The position numbers and the translations under genes were made by a program. Positions 1 through 6,873 of a stretch of 9,651 nucleotides of DNA are shown one piece after another. Origin of the DNA: an uncultured bacterium (GTDB lineage Bacteria > Actinomycetota > Coriobacteriia > Coriobacteriales > Coriobacteriaceae); the NCBI GenBank assembly GCA_905215835.1, contig CAJMRR010000076.1:1-9651 (forward strand), in the 5' to 3' direction. A model generated the notes under the pieces. It saw nothing but the letters and a program-made list of their open reading frames with translations, did no database searches and was not told the DNA's origin. Numbering within the stretch: the first letter of the stretch is position 1; every line of letters begins with the position of its first letter.

Positions 1-2
1 CT

Positions 3-40
3 CGCACGGAGAGCACATTAAGTGCTCTCCGGCTCGTGCG
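3..40. repeat. Inverted repeat / hairpin at left edge
   Basis: A perfect 9-bp stem, GGAGAGCAC (8-16) with GTGCTCTCC (22-30), closes on a 5-nt loop ATTAA. It is extended by CGCAC (3-7) pairing with GTGCG (36-40) across a one-sided bulge of five bases (31-35). Neither strand has a T-tract right after the stem, so it does not look like a standard intrinsic terminator. It lies 65 bp beyond the gyrA terminator and may belong to the next gene to the left, outside the window. It could be a protein-binding palindrome, a T-less transcript end or part of a repeat family. Function is unknown. Confidence 0.55.
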
Positions 41-104
41 GAACTCGCGATCGACTTCGCATGCCGCCGGGCAGCCGGGGCCGACGCGGGGTTCAAAGGT
101 TTTC

Positions 105-137
105 AAAAAAGCGGTCGGCGCGCAGTGCGCCGACCGC
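105..137 (-). terminator. Intrinsic (Rho-independent) terminator of gyrA
   Basis: Read on the minus strand, an 11-bp perfect GC-rich stem (127-137 pairing with 111-121, arm GCGGTCGGCGC on the plus strand) encloses a 5-nt loop and is followed at once by TTTTTT (complement of 105-110). This is a textbook intrinsic terminator. It begins 40 bp downstream of the gyrA stop codon and is oriented to end the gyrBA transcript. The plus-strand side has no U-run, so it should act in one direction only. Confidence 0.93.
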
Positions 138-177
138 CGATATATGGTGTCTGATATTTTCTACCAGCTAGGGCCTC

Positions 178-2916
178 TTACTCGTCTAGGAGATCTTCTG
201 GCATGTCGTTGCCGTCGCCTAGATCGACAGGGGTTTCTTCGGAAGCAGAGCCGTTTTCTATGGCTTCGCCTTCGGGCCTCTCTTTGGCGGCCGTCATGCG
301 GGCCACGGCGCAGATGCGGTCGTTGTCGTCGACGGTCATCATCTTGACGCCCTGGGTGGCGCGGCCGGTCTGGCTGATCTCGTCGGTCTTGACGCGAATG
401 ACCGTCGCGCCCTCCGTCACGATGAACAGCTCGTGCTGCGGGCCCACTGTCTTCATGGCCGCGAGGTTACCCTTACGCTCGGTCATTTGAATGGTGTAGA
501 CGCCCTGACCGCCGCGATTCTGCTCCGGGTAGTCCGCAACCGGCGTGCGCTTGCCGTAGCCGCGCTCGGTGATGACGAATAGATCGCCGTTGCCGTTGGT
601 CACCTCCATGCCCAGAACGCTCACGCCGTCCTTCATGCTAATACCGCGAACGCCGCTGGTGTCGCGGCCGGTAGCGCGCACCTGCTCCTCGGAGAACATA
701 ATCGCCTTGCCCGCGGTGGTGGCCAGGATAATCTTGTCGCCCTCGCGCACGCGGCGCACGTTCAGCAGCGCGTCGTCGTCACGCAGGTTGATAGCGATCA
801 GGCCGTCGCGACGGCTGCGGTCATATGCGCTCATCACGGTCTTCTTGACCATGCCACTCTTGGTGGCAAACATCAGGTACTCGTCGGCAGGGAACTCGCG
901 GCAGCTGATAACGCTCGCGATCTTCTCGCCCTCCTCGAAGGGCAGCAGGTTGACGATCGCGGTACCGCGCGCTTGGCGCGTACCCACCGGCAGCTCGTGC
1001 ACCTTCAGGCGATAGACCTTGCCCTTACTCGAGAAGAACAGAACGTACTCGTGCGTGGACGCGATAAACATCTCGTCGATAACGTCGTCCTCTTTGAGGT
1101 TGACGCCCGATACGCCCTTGCCGCCGCGCTTCTGGGCGCGGTAGGCAGCCACCGGGATACGCTTAACGTAGCCGGTGTGGGTGATGGTCACGACCATATC
1201 CTCGTCAGCGATGAGGTCCTCGACATCCAGGTCTTTCTCAACCTGGCTGATCTCGGTGCGGCGCTTGTCGCCAAACTTCTTGGAGATCTCGCGCATCTCT
1301 TCCTTGATGACGCCCAGGATCTTCTCCTCATGCGCCAGCAGGTCCTCGTAGTAGGCGATGGCGCGGCGCAGGCCGTCCAACTCTTCTTGGATCTTGTCAC
1401 GCTCCAGGCCGGTCAGGCGGCGCAGCTTCATCTCGAGGATGGCCGTGGTCTGCTCGGGCGTAAAACCAAAGCGCTCGATCAGGCGGCTGCTGGCCTCGGA
1501 GTCGGTCTGCGAGGAGCGGATGACGCTAATGACCTCGTCGATATGGTCAAGGGCCATCAGGTAGCCCTCGAGGATATGCGCGCGGGCCTGGGCCTTCTTA
1601 AGGTCAAAACGGGTGCGGCGGGTGACGACGTCGACCTGGTGGTCGATGTAGTGCTGCAGCATCTCGCGCAGGCTCAGGCATTTGGGAACGCCGTTGACGA
1701 GCGCCAGGTTGTTGGCGCCAAAGGTCGTCTGCAGCGAGGTGTACTTATACAGGTTGTTGAGCACGACCTGCGGAATGACGCCCTTCTTGAGCTCGATGAC
1801 CAGACGGATGCCCTTCTGGTTGGACTCATCGCGCATATCCGAGATGCCCTCAATGCGCTTGTCGTTGACGAGCTGGGCGATCTTCTCCTGCAGGGTGCCC
1901 TTGTTGACCATGTAGGGAATCTCGGTAAAGACCAGGCGGCTGCGGCCGGTCTTGGTGGACTCCACATGCGCCTTGGCACGCACGGTAATGGAGCCGCGGC
2001 CGGTCTCGTAGCTCTGCTTAATGCCGGCGCTGCCCATGATGATGGCGCCGGTGGGGAAGTCCGGACCGGGCATGATCTGCATGAGCTCGTCGACGGTGGC
2101 GTCGGGGTTGTCGATCAGGTAGCAGGTGGCCTCGATCGCCTCGGTGAGGTTATGCGGGGCGATGTTGGTGGCCATGCCGACGGCGATGCCCTGGCTGCCG
2201 TTGACCAGCAGGTTGGGGAAGCGCGCAGGCAGCGCCACGGGCTCGGCGAGCGATTCGTCGTAGTTGGGCTGCCAGTCGACGGTATCCTTCTGCAAGTCAC
2301 GCAACAGTTCCATGGCGGGCTTTGCCAGGCGGCTCTCGGTGTAACGCATGGCAGCGGCGCCGTCGCCGTCGATGTTACCGAAGTTGCCGTGACCGTCGAT
2401 GAGCGGCGTGCGCATGGAGAACCACTGCGCCAGGCGGACCATGGCCTCATAGACCGCGGAGTCGCCATGCGGGTGGTACTTACCGATAACTTCGCCGACC
2501 GTCCAAGCTGACTTCTTGTGCGGGCGGTTGGGGTAGATGCCGCTCTCGTTCATCGCGTACAGGATGCGGCGGTGCACCGGCTTTAAGCCGTCGCGCACGT
2601 CCGGCAGGGCGCGCGCCGTGATGACCGACATCGAATACTCGATGAACGACTGCTTCATCTCGCGGCCAAACTCCGAAATCTGGAGCTGGCCGCCGTTGAT
2701 ATCCTCGCCGGCCGAGGCGCCACGGTCGACTTCGCCAAAGCTCTCCTCGAGCTCGGCGTCGTCTTCTTCCTCATCATCATCGGCATCGGGGTTATAGGCG
2801 TCCGGGTCGCCGTCCTCGCCCTGCTCAGCACGGGCAAGCAGGCGCTTCAGATCGTCGGGCATACCGGCATCGCCGGCCTCGCCCATACCCTCGTTATTGT
2901 TGATATCGTCTGCCAC
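178..2916 (-). CDS. gyrA: DNA gyrase subunit A
   Basis: GyrA is the breakage-reunion subunit of the A2B2 type II topoisomerase that introduces negative supercoils. The catalytic core begins near residue 80, with the ALPDVRDGLKPVHRR motif at 103-117. The active-site tyrosine is Y192 in AAAMRYTE. The quinolone-resistance region reads HPHGDSAVYE (148-157), with S153 and E157 at the E. coli 83 and 87 positions, so the usual resistance substitutions are absent. The GyrA-box QKRGGKG (595-601) starts the C-terminal DNA-wrapping beta-pinwheel and marks gyrase rather than ParC. A degenerate copy, QNRGGQG, is at 799-805. The start is a GTG, supported by GAGGAGG at 2921-2927 four bases upstream. At 912 residues it is somewhat long because of an acidic extension (residues 1-79) not found in typical GyrA. 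The C-terminus is also acidic. It follows gyrB by 155 bp, and the two are presumably co-transcribed. Confidence 0.98.
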   Translation of the reverse strand: MADDINNNEGMGEAGDAGMPDDLKRLLARAEQGEDGDPDAYNPDADDDEEEDDAELEESFGEVDRGASAGEDINGGQLQISEFGREMKQSFIEYSMSVITARALPDVRDGLKPVHRRILYAMNESGIYPNRPHKKSAWTVGEVIGKYHPHGDSAVYEAMVRLAQWFSMRTPLIDGHGNFGNIDGDGAAAMRYTESRLAKPAMELLRDLQKDTVDWQPNYDESLAEPVALPARFPNLLVNGSQGIAVGMATNIAPHNLTEAIEATCYLIDNPDATVDELMQIMPGPDFPTGAIIMGSAGIKQSYETGRGSITVRAKAHVESTKTGRSRLVFTEIPYMVNKGTLQEKIAQLVNDKRIEGISDMRDESNQKGIRLVIELKKGVIPQVVLNNLYKYTSLQTTFGANNLALVNGVPKCLSLREMLQHYIDHQVDVVTRRTRFDLKKAQARAHILEGYLMALDHIDEVISVIRSSQTDSEASSRLIERFGFTPEQTTAILEMKLRRLTGLERDKIQEELDGLRRAIAYYEDLLAHEEKILGVIKEEMREISKKFGDKRRTEISQVEKDLDVEDLIADEDMVVTITHTGYVKRIPVAAYRAQKRGGKGVSGVNLKEDDVIDEMFIASTHEYVLFFSSKGKVYRLKVHELPVGTRQARGTAIVNLLPFEEGEKIASVISCREFPADEYLMFATKSGMVKKTVMSAYDRSRRDGLIAINLRDDDALLNVRRVREGDKIILATTAGKAIMFSEEQVRATGRDTSGVRGISMKDGVSVLGMEVTNGNGDLFVITERGYGKRTPVADYPEQNRGGQGVYTIQMTERKGNLAAMKTVGPQHELFIVTEGATVIRVKTDEISQTGRATQGVKMMTVDDNDRICAVARMTAAKERPEGEAIENGSASEETPVDLGDGNDMPEDLLDE

Positions 2917-2920
2917 GTTA

Positions 2921-2927
2921 CCTCCTC
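2921..2927 (-). promoter_or_regulatory. Shine-Dalgarno site of gyrA
   Basis: GAGGAGG on the minus strand lies four bases before the GTG at 2916-2914. It is a near-perfect anti-16S match with the same short spacing as the gyrB site, and it decides the GTG start over the internal ATG at codon 11. Confidence 0.85.
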
Positions 2928-2964
2928 ATGGTTTGCGTGGTCCATTAGTTCCCAACCACGGAGA

Positions 2965-3065
2965 CGGCTTTTCCAGGTGCCGCAGATTCGCCCGAAAGAG
3001 GAGGGAAGCGTACTTGGGTACGCGACCGACGATTGAGGGCGAAGGTGCGGTGGCTGGGAAAGCCG
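2965..3065. repeat. Long imperfect inverted repeat filling the gyrB-gyrA spacer
   Basis: Arms 2965-2993 and 3037-3065 are 29 nt each. I count 23 Watson-Crick pairs between them; three of the remaining positions would be G-U if read as a plus-strand RNA. The 43-nt centre carries a smaller perfect hairpin, GCGTAC-TTGG-GTACGC (3008-3023). No T-tract follows either arm. The element takes up most of the 155-bp spacer. It starts 7 bp past the gyrB stop and ends 38 bp upstream of the gyrA Shine-Dalgarno site. It may be an attenuator or processing structure in the gyrBA mRNA, a small structured RNA, or a copy of an interspersed palindromic repeat or miniature element. I do not recognise the family. 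Confidence 0.7.
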
Positions 3066-3071
3066 CAGGGA

Positions 3072-5102
3072 TTAGGCGTCTAAGAATCGTGCGTCATGTG
3101 CATGCTTCTCGATGTACTCGCGGCGATAGCCGACCTCGGAACCCATCAGCTCGCGCACGGCGCGGTCTGCCACCACGGCGTCCTCGATCGACACGCGCTG
3201 CAGGATGCGGGTCTTGGGGTCCATCGTCGTCGAGGCAAGCTGCTTGGGGTCCATCTCGCCCAGACCCTTGTAGCGCTGGACGGTATAGCCCTTGCGCTTT
3301 TTGGTGATCTTGCCGTCCTTGGCCTTGCCGTCCTCGTCGTTATCGTCGGGGTTCAGGCCCAGACTCTGGATGGTATCGCGCAGGATCTCGTCTTCGGGCT
3401 GGCGGCCGTTGGGATACACGTAGTGGATCTTGTTGCGCACCTTAATGCCAAAGATGGGCGGGCAGGCAACATAGACGTAGCCGGCATCGATCAGCGGACG
3501 CATGTACTTGTAGAAGAACGTCAGCAGCAGGATGCGGATATGCGCGCCGTCGACGTCTGCATCGGTCATGATGATGATCTTGTGGTAGCGCGCCTTGGTG
3601 ATATCGAAATCGCCGCCGTCGCCGGCACTCGTCGTGACGCCGCAGCCGATCGCGGTAATCAGCGACTGGATGGTGTCACTCGAGAACGCGCGATGGTCAC
3701 CAACGCGCTCGACGTTCAAAATCTTGCCGCGCAGGGGCAGAATCGCCTGGATGTCTCGGCGACGGCCGTCCTTGGCCGAACCGCCTGCCGAGTCGCCCTC
3801 TACGATGAAGAGCTCGGTGAGCTCGGCATCGCGTACCGAGCAGTCGGCGAGCTTGCCGGGCAGAGACGCCGTCTCGAGCAGGCTCTTGCGACGCGTCGCC
3901 TCACGCGCCTTGCGGGCGGCATTGCGCGCCTTGCAGGCCTGTTGCGCCTTCTTGACGATCTCGCGAGCGGGCTTGGGATGCTCCTCGAGGTAATCGACAA
4001 GGCCGTCGGTCACAATCTTGAGCGTGAGCGCTCGCATATAGGAGCTGCCGAGCTTTGCCTTGGTCTGGCCCTCAAACTGCGGATCGGGCAGCTTGACCGA
4101 GATAACGGCCGAAAGGCCCTCGCGCACATCGTCGCCGGTCAGGTTGGCGTCTTTTTCCTTGAGCAGGTTCTGCTTGCGCGCGTAATCGTTGATCACGCGG
4201 GTGAGCGCGGTGCGGAAGCCCTCAAGGTGCATGCCGCCCTCGGGGGTGTAGATGTCGTTGGCAAACGACATGACGTTCTCGCCGTAACCGCTATTCCACT
4301 GCAGGGAAACCTCGACCTCGCCCATCTTGGTCACAGGCGCGTCCGGGTCCGATTTGCCCTCGATGTAGATGGGCTCCTTAAAGGCCTCGGGGACGTCCTT
4401 GCCCTCGTTGAGGAACTTGACGAAGTCGATGATGCCGCCCTCGTAGCAAAACTCCTCCACGTGGGGAGTCGCCTCGCGCTCGTCGGTCAGCACGATTTTG
4501 AGGTTCTTATTGAGGAACGCCGTCTCCTGCAGACGGTTGTGCAGCGTATCGAAATCGTAGATGCAGGTCTCGAAGATCTCGTCGTCGGGCCAGAAGGTGA
4601 CGGTGGTGCCCGTCGAATCCGAGGTGCCCACGACCTCCATCTTCTTGACGGTCTTGCCGCGCGAGAACTCCATCTCGTAGGTGTTGCCGTCGCGACGAAC
4701 CTGAACGACCACGCGCTTGGACAGTGCGTTGACGACGGAGATGCCAACGCCGTGCAGGCCGCCCGAGACCTTATAGGCCGAGTTATCGAACTTACCGCCG
4801 GCGTGCAAGATCGTCATGACGACCTCGAGCGTCGGGATCTTTTTAACAGGGTGCTCGTCGACGGGGATGCCGCGCCCGTTGTCGACGACCGTGATGGAGT
4901 TGTCGGCGTGGACCGTCACCTGGATCTCGGTGCAGAAACCGGCCATGGCCTCGTCGACGGAGTTGTCAACGATCTCCCACACCAGGTGATGCAGACCGCT
5001 GGCGCTCGTCGAGCCGATATACATGCCCGGGCGCTTACGAACGGCCTCGAGACCTTCGAGAATCTTAATCTCGCCGCCATCGTAATCGTTTTCGTTTGCC
5101 AC
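3072..5102 (-). CDS. gyrB: DNA gyrase subunit B
   Basis: GyrB is the ATPase subunit of DNA gyrase. In the 676-residue protein, the N-terminal GHKL ATPase shows E43 and N47 in EIVDN, D74 in VDNGRGIP, and the glycine-rich lid GGLHGVG (114-120). The QTK loop lysine is K348. The TOPRIM domain has FIVEGDSAGG with E435 and TDADVDG with D514, D516 and D518, the metal-binding set. The GyrA-contacting tail carries QRYKGLGEMDPKQL (610-623). A lysine- and aspartate-rich insert lies at about 585-603, just before it. I start the gene at the GTG at 5102-5100, because AAGGAGG (5107-5113) sits four bases upstream. A longer in-frame TTG start at 5120 would bury that ribosome binding site inside the gene and has none of its own. 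Length is close to the short (~640-residue) GyrB class and lacks the E. coli insertion. gyrA follows on the same strand. Confidence 0.98.
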   Translation of the reverse strand: MANENDYDGGEIKILEGLEAVRKRPGMYIGSTSASGLHHLVWEIVDNSVDEAMAGFCTEIQVTVHADNSITVVDNGRGIPVDEHPVKKIPTLEVVMTILHAGGKFDNSAYKVSGGLHGVGISVVNALSKRVVVQVRRDGNTYEMEFSRGKTVKKMEVVGTSDSTGTTVTFWPDDEIFETCIYDFDTLHNRLQETAFLNKNLKIVLTDEREATPHVEEFCYEGGIIDFVKFLNEGKDVPEAFKEPIYIEGKSDPDAPVTKMGEVEVSLQWNSGYGENVMSFANDIYTPEGGMHLEGFRTALTRVINDYARKQNLLKEKDANLTGDDVREGLSAVISVKLPDPQFEGQTKAKLGSSYMRALTLKIVTDGLVDYLEEHPKPAREIVKKAQQACKARNAARKAREATRRKSLLETASLPGKLADCSVRDAELTELFIVEGDSAGGSAKDGRRRDIQAILPLRGKILNVERVGDHRAFSSDTIQSLITAIGCGVTTSAGDGGDFDITKARYHKIIIMTDADVDGAHIRILLLTFFYKYMRPLIDAGYVYVACPPIFGIKVRNKIHYVYPNGRQPEDEILRDTIQSLGLNPDDNDEDGKAKDGKITKKRKGYTVQRYKGLGEMDPKQLASTTMDPKTRILQRVSIEDAVVADRAVRELMGSEVGYRREYIEKHAHDARFLDA

Positions 5103-5106
5103 ACGT

Positions 5107-5113
5107 CCTCCTT
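5107..5113 (-). promoter_or_regulatory. Shine-Dalgarno site of gyrB
   Basis: AAGGAGG on the minus strand lies four bases before the GTG at 5102-5100. It selects that GTG over the upstream in-frame TTG at 5120. Confidence 0.82.
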
Positions 5114-5155
5114 CAGTCAAGAAAATGTGTACAGCCTTACTAGTTTATCGTAAAT

Positions 5156-5181
5156 AAATACCCTCGGGAACGAGGGTATTT
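5156..5181 (-). terminator. Terminator-like hairpin between dciA and gyrB
   Basis: A perfect 11-bp stem, AAATACCCTCG (5156-5166) with CGAGGGTATTT (5171-5181), has a 4-nt loop. On the minus strand it is followed by a T-rich run reading ATTTATTTA rather than a pure U-tract. It lies 26 bp after the dciA stop and upstream of gyrB, so it probably ends or attenuates the dnaN-recF-dciA transcript. gyrBA would then need its own promoter in the remaining ~50 bp. A weak candidate there is TTTACG, 17 bp, TACACA on the minus strand, which I would not rely on. Confidence 0.65.
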
Positions 5182-5207
5182 GGCTCTACAAGGCCACCAG
5201 ATGCGAT

Positions 5208-5771
5208 TTAAGGCTCTTTTTTGCTTTGCACGCCCTTGGCCCACTCGGCACTGGCTCTCATGGCGTTCTCGAGGGCCTCGCGCAGTTTTTGGTCTTCGAT
5301 GGGCGCCACTTGGCGCTCGATCTCGGTGCGCTCGGCCTCACTTAGGTCGGCGTGCGGGGCCGGCGGGCGCTCGGTCGTCGCCGGGCGCAGGCGCTCCTTG
5401 GCGGCGGGCGGCGTGTGACCGGGCGCGGTGGTTTTGAACACCAGGCCGTCCACATGCGCACCGGCGCGCTCCATGCGCGCGCGAATGATCTCGCGCAACA
5501 GCGTCATTTCCTGCGCCCACGAGGGCGAGTCGAGATACACCAGCAGTTCATTGGACTCGGGCAGGTAACGCAGGCCCGTCACATGCCGCCCCTCGCGCGT
5601 GCCCGAGCACACCGCGTTCCACGCGCGATAGACCGCGCGCGACTCCTCGGCAGCCTCCATCTGCGCGCGGCGCTTAGGCGTTGCAGCCGCCAGGATGCGC
5701 TGGCGCTCTGCGTTCAAAAACCCACTGAAGGCGACCGTCTCGCTCTCGCGCTCGTAATTAGCACGTCTCAC
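5208..5771 (-). CDS. dciA: DUF721 / DciA-like replicative helicase loader or operator
   Basis: This 187-residue protein has a DUF721 domain at about 45-113. The supporting features are W51 in YRAWNAV, a beta-rich segment ending in LLVYLDSPSW, W85 followed by a helix (AQEMTLLREIIRARM), and VDGLVFKT closing the domain. DUF721 proteins are known as DciA, which interacts with the DnaB helicase in bacteria lacking DnaC or DnaI. The mycobacterial member (Rv0004) sits in the same recF-gyrB position, so context and domain agree. The domain is central here, with a Pro/Ala-rich linker (~114-142) and a charged, probably helical tail (~143-180) after it. The GTG start lies within the end of recF (14-bp overlap, different frame), and AAGGTGG upstream can serve as a ribosome binding site, so translation is likely coupled to recF. 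The helicase role is inferred from the family. Confidence 0.85.
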   Translation of the reverse strand: MRRANYERESETVAFSGFLNAERQRILAAATPKRRAQMEAAEESRAVYRAWNAVCSGTREGRHVTGLRYLPESNELLVYLDSPSWAQEMTLLREIIRARMERAGAHVDGLVFKTTAPGHTPPAAKERLRPATTERPPAPHADLSEAERTEIERQVAPIEDQKLREALENAMRASAEWAKGVQSKKEP

Positions 5772-6864
5772 CCATGCTCACCACCTTGGCTCGATCAAGC
5801 AGGTCATCGGTAAAGTATCCCAGGTTGGTCGTGGTTATGACCGTCTGGATATCATCGCCGATCAGCCGCAGAAAAGCACCGCGGCGCTCGCCGTCGAGCT
5901 CGCTCATCACGTCGTCCAGAAGCAACAGCGGAGCAGTACCCAGAACATCGCGAGCCACGGCCACCTCGGCCACCTTCCAGGACAGTACCAACGTTCGCTG
6001 CTGTCCTTGGCTGGCAAACGAACGAGCGGAACGACCCGCCACGGTAAACTCAATCTCGTCGCGATGCGGTCCCACCAGCGTCACGCCGCGGCGAATTTCC
6101 TCGTCGGCGTGCCCATCAAGGGCAGCCAGCATGCGCTCGTACGCCCAGCCCTTCAGCTCTTCGCGATCCTCGACCTGGGGCAAATCCCCCAGCGTGGACG
6201 CATAGGACACGTTGGCGGCTTCACCGGACGCCACTTGCCCGTAGGCAGCACGCACATGGCCCGCCAGCCGGTCGAGCAGGGCCAACCGGTGCACGAGCAG
6301 AGCCGCGCCCGCGCGGGCAATCGAATCGTTCCACGCGCCGAGCATCTCGCGGCAGCACCAGGCCTCCTTGAGCAAGGCGTTACGCTGGGTCACGCAGCGA
6401 CCATAGGTGCTCGCAAGATCGGCATAGCGTGCGCTCAGTTGCATGCCAAAGTCGTCGAGGGCGGCGCGGCGCACACTGGCGCCTCGCTTAACCATGTCCA
6501 GATGGTCGGGGCAAAACAGCACGCTCGGCAGAACCCCGCGCACACCGGCGGCAGAGCATCTCTTGCCGTTGCGGCTAAACGAGCGTTTACCGTCCTCCGC
6601 GCTCAATCCCATATCAAGTACGCGGCCGTCGCCCTCGAGCCTCAGCTCGATCTTGCACGAGCCCACGCCATCATGGACGAGCTCGGCTGCGGTCGGATGC
6701 CTAAACGAGGCGCCGCTCGTCAGCAGCTGCAGCGCCTCTATGAGATTGGTCTTTCCCGCCGCGTTGGGTCCCGCAAGTATCGTCACGCCCTCGTCCAGGG
6801 CAAGACGATAGCTCTCGAAACTGCGGTAGTGCGCGACGGAAAGATCGCGGGCGAACATGGTCAT
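5758..6864 (-). CDS. recF: DNA replication and repair protein RecF
   Basis: RecF is an SMC/ABC-type ATPase. With RecO and RecR it directs RecA loading at single-strand gaps and stalled forks. The 368-residue protein has Walker A GPNAAGKT (32-39), the conserved TLVGPHRDE segment (262-270), the ABC signature SQGQQR (285-290), and Walker B plus D-loop LLLLDDVMSELD (313-324) with D317 and D318. This order and length match RecF. The ATG start is nine bases after the dnaN stop. I see no clear Shine-Dalgarno site in that gap, so translation probably depends on coupling to dnaN. A second ATG two codons later is equally possible. The last codons overlap dciA. Confidence 0.97.
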   Translation of the reverse strand: MTMFARDLSVAHYRSFESYRLALDEGVTILAGPNAAGKTNLIEALQLLTSGASFRHPTAAELVHDGVGSCKIELRLEGDGRVLDMGLSAEDGKRSFSRNGKRCSAAGVRGVLPSVLFCPDHLDMVKRGASVRRAALDDFGMQLSARYADLASTYGRCVTQRNALLKEAWCCREMLGAWNDSIARAGAALLVHRLALLDRLAGHVRAAYGQVASGEAANVSYASTLGDLPQVEDREELKGWAYERMLAALDGHADEEIRRGVTLVGPHRDEIEFTVAGRSARSFASQGQQRTLVLSWKVAEVAVARDVLGTAPLLLLDDVMSELDGERRGAFLRLIGDDIQTVITTTNLGYFTDDLLDRAKVVSMGETC

Positions 6865-6873
6865 GGCGCAGCG

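Noticed and set aside
1..104. tRNA or other small RNA gene left of the gyrA terminator
   Set aside because: tRNA-Ile and tRNA-Ala genes often follow gyrA, so I looked for a cloverleaf on both strands. The hairpin and a GTTCAAA fragment do not form a T-arm plus acceptor stem.
152..162. Possible gyrase quinolone-resistance substitutions in GyrA, checked at the equivalent codons near 2446-2460
   Set aside because: Ser and Glu at the two key positions are the normal Gram-positive-type residues, so nothing indicates resistance. The coordinates given here are GyrA residue numbers.
36..347. 103-codon plus-strand frame at the left edge
   Set aside because: It reads through the gyrA terminator and antisense to the gyrA 3' end. 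The Arg/Ser-rich translation has no motifs.
973..2511. 512-codon open frame on the plus strand
   Set aside because: It is antisense to gyrA, with the same composition artefact and no recognisable motifs.
5103..5120. Upstream in-frame TTG as gyrB start
   Set aside because: It would place the strong AAGGAGG inside the coding sequence, and it has no ribosome binding site itself. The GTG at 5102 fits better.
3096..5153. Very long open frame (685 codons) on the plus strand
   Set aside because: It is exactly antisense to gyrB, with the low-complexity Leu/Val/Asp/Gly composition typical of the reverse frame of a GC-rich gene. It has no domain signature; gyrB on the other strand is unmistakable.
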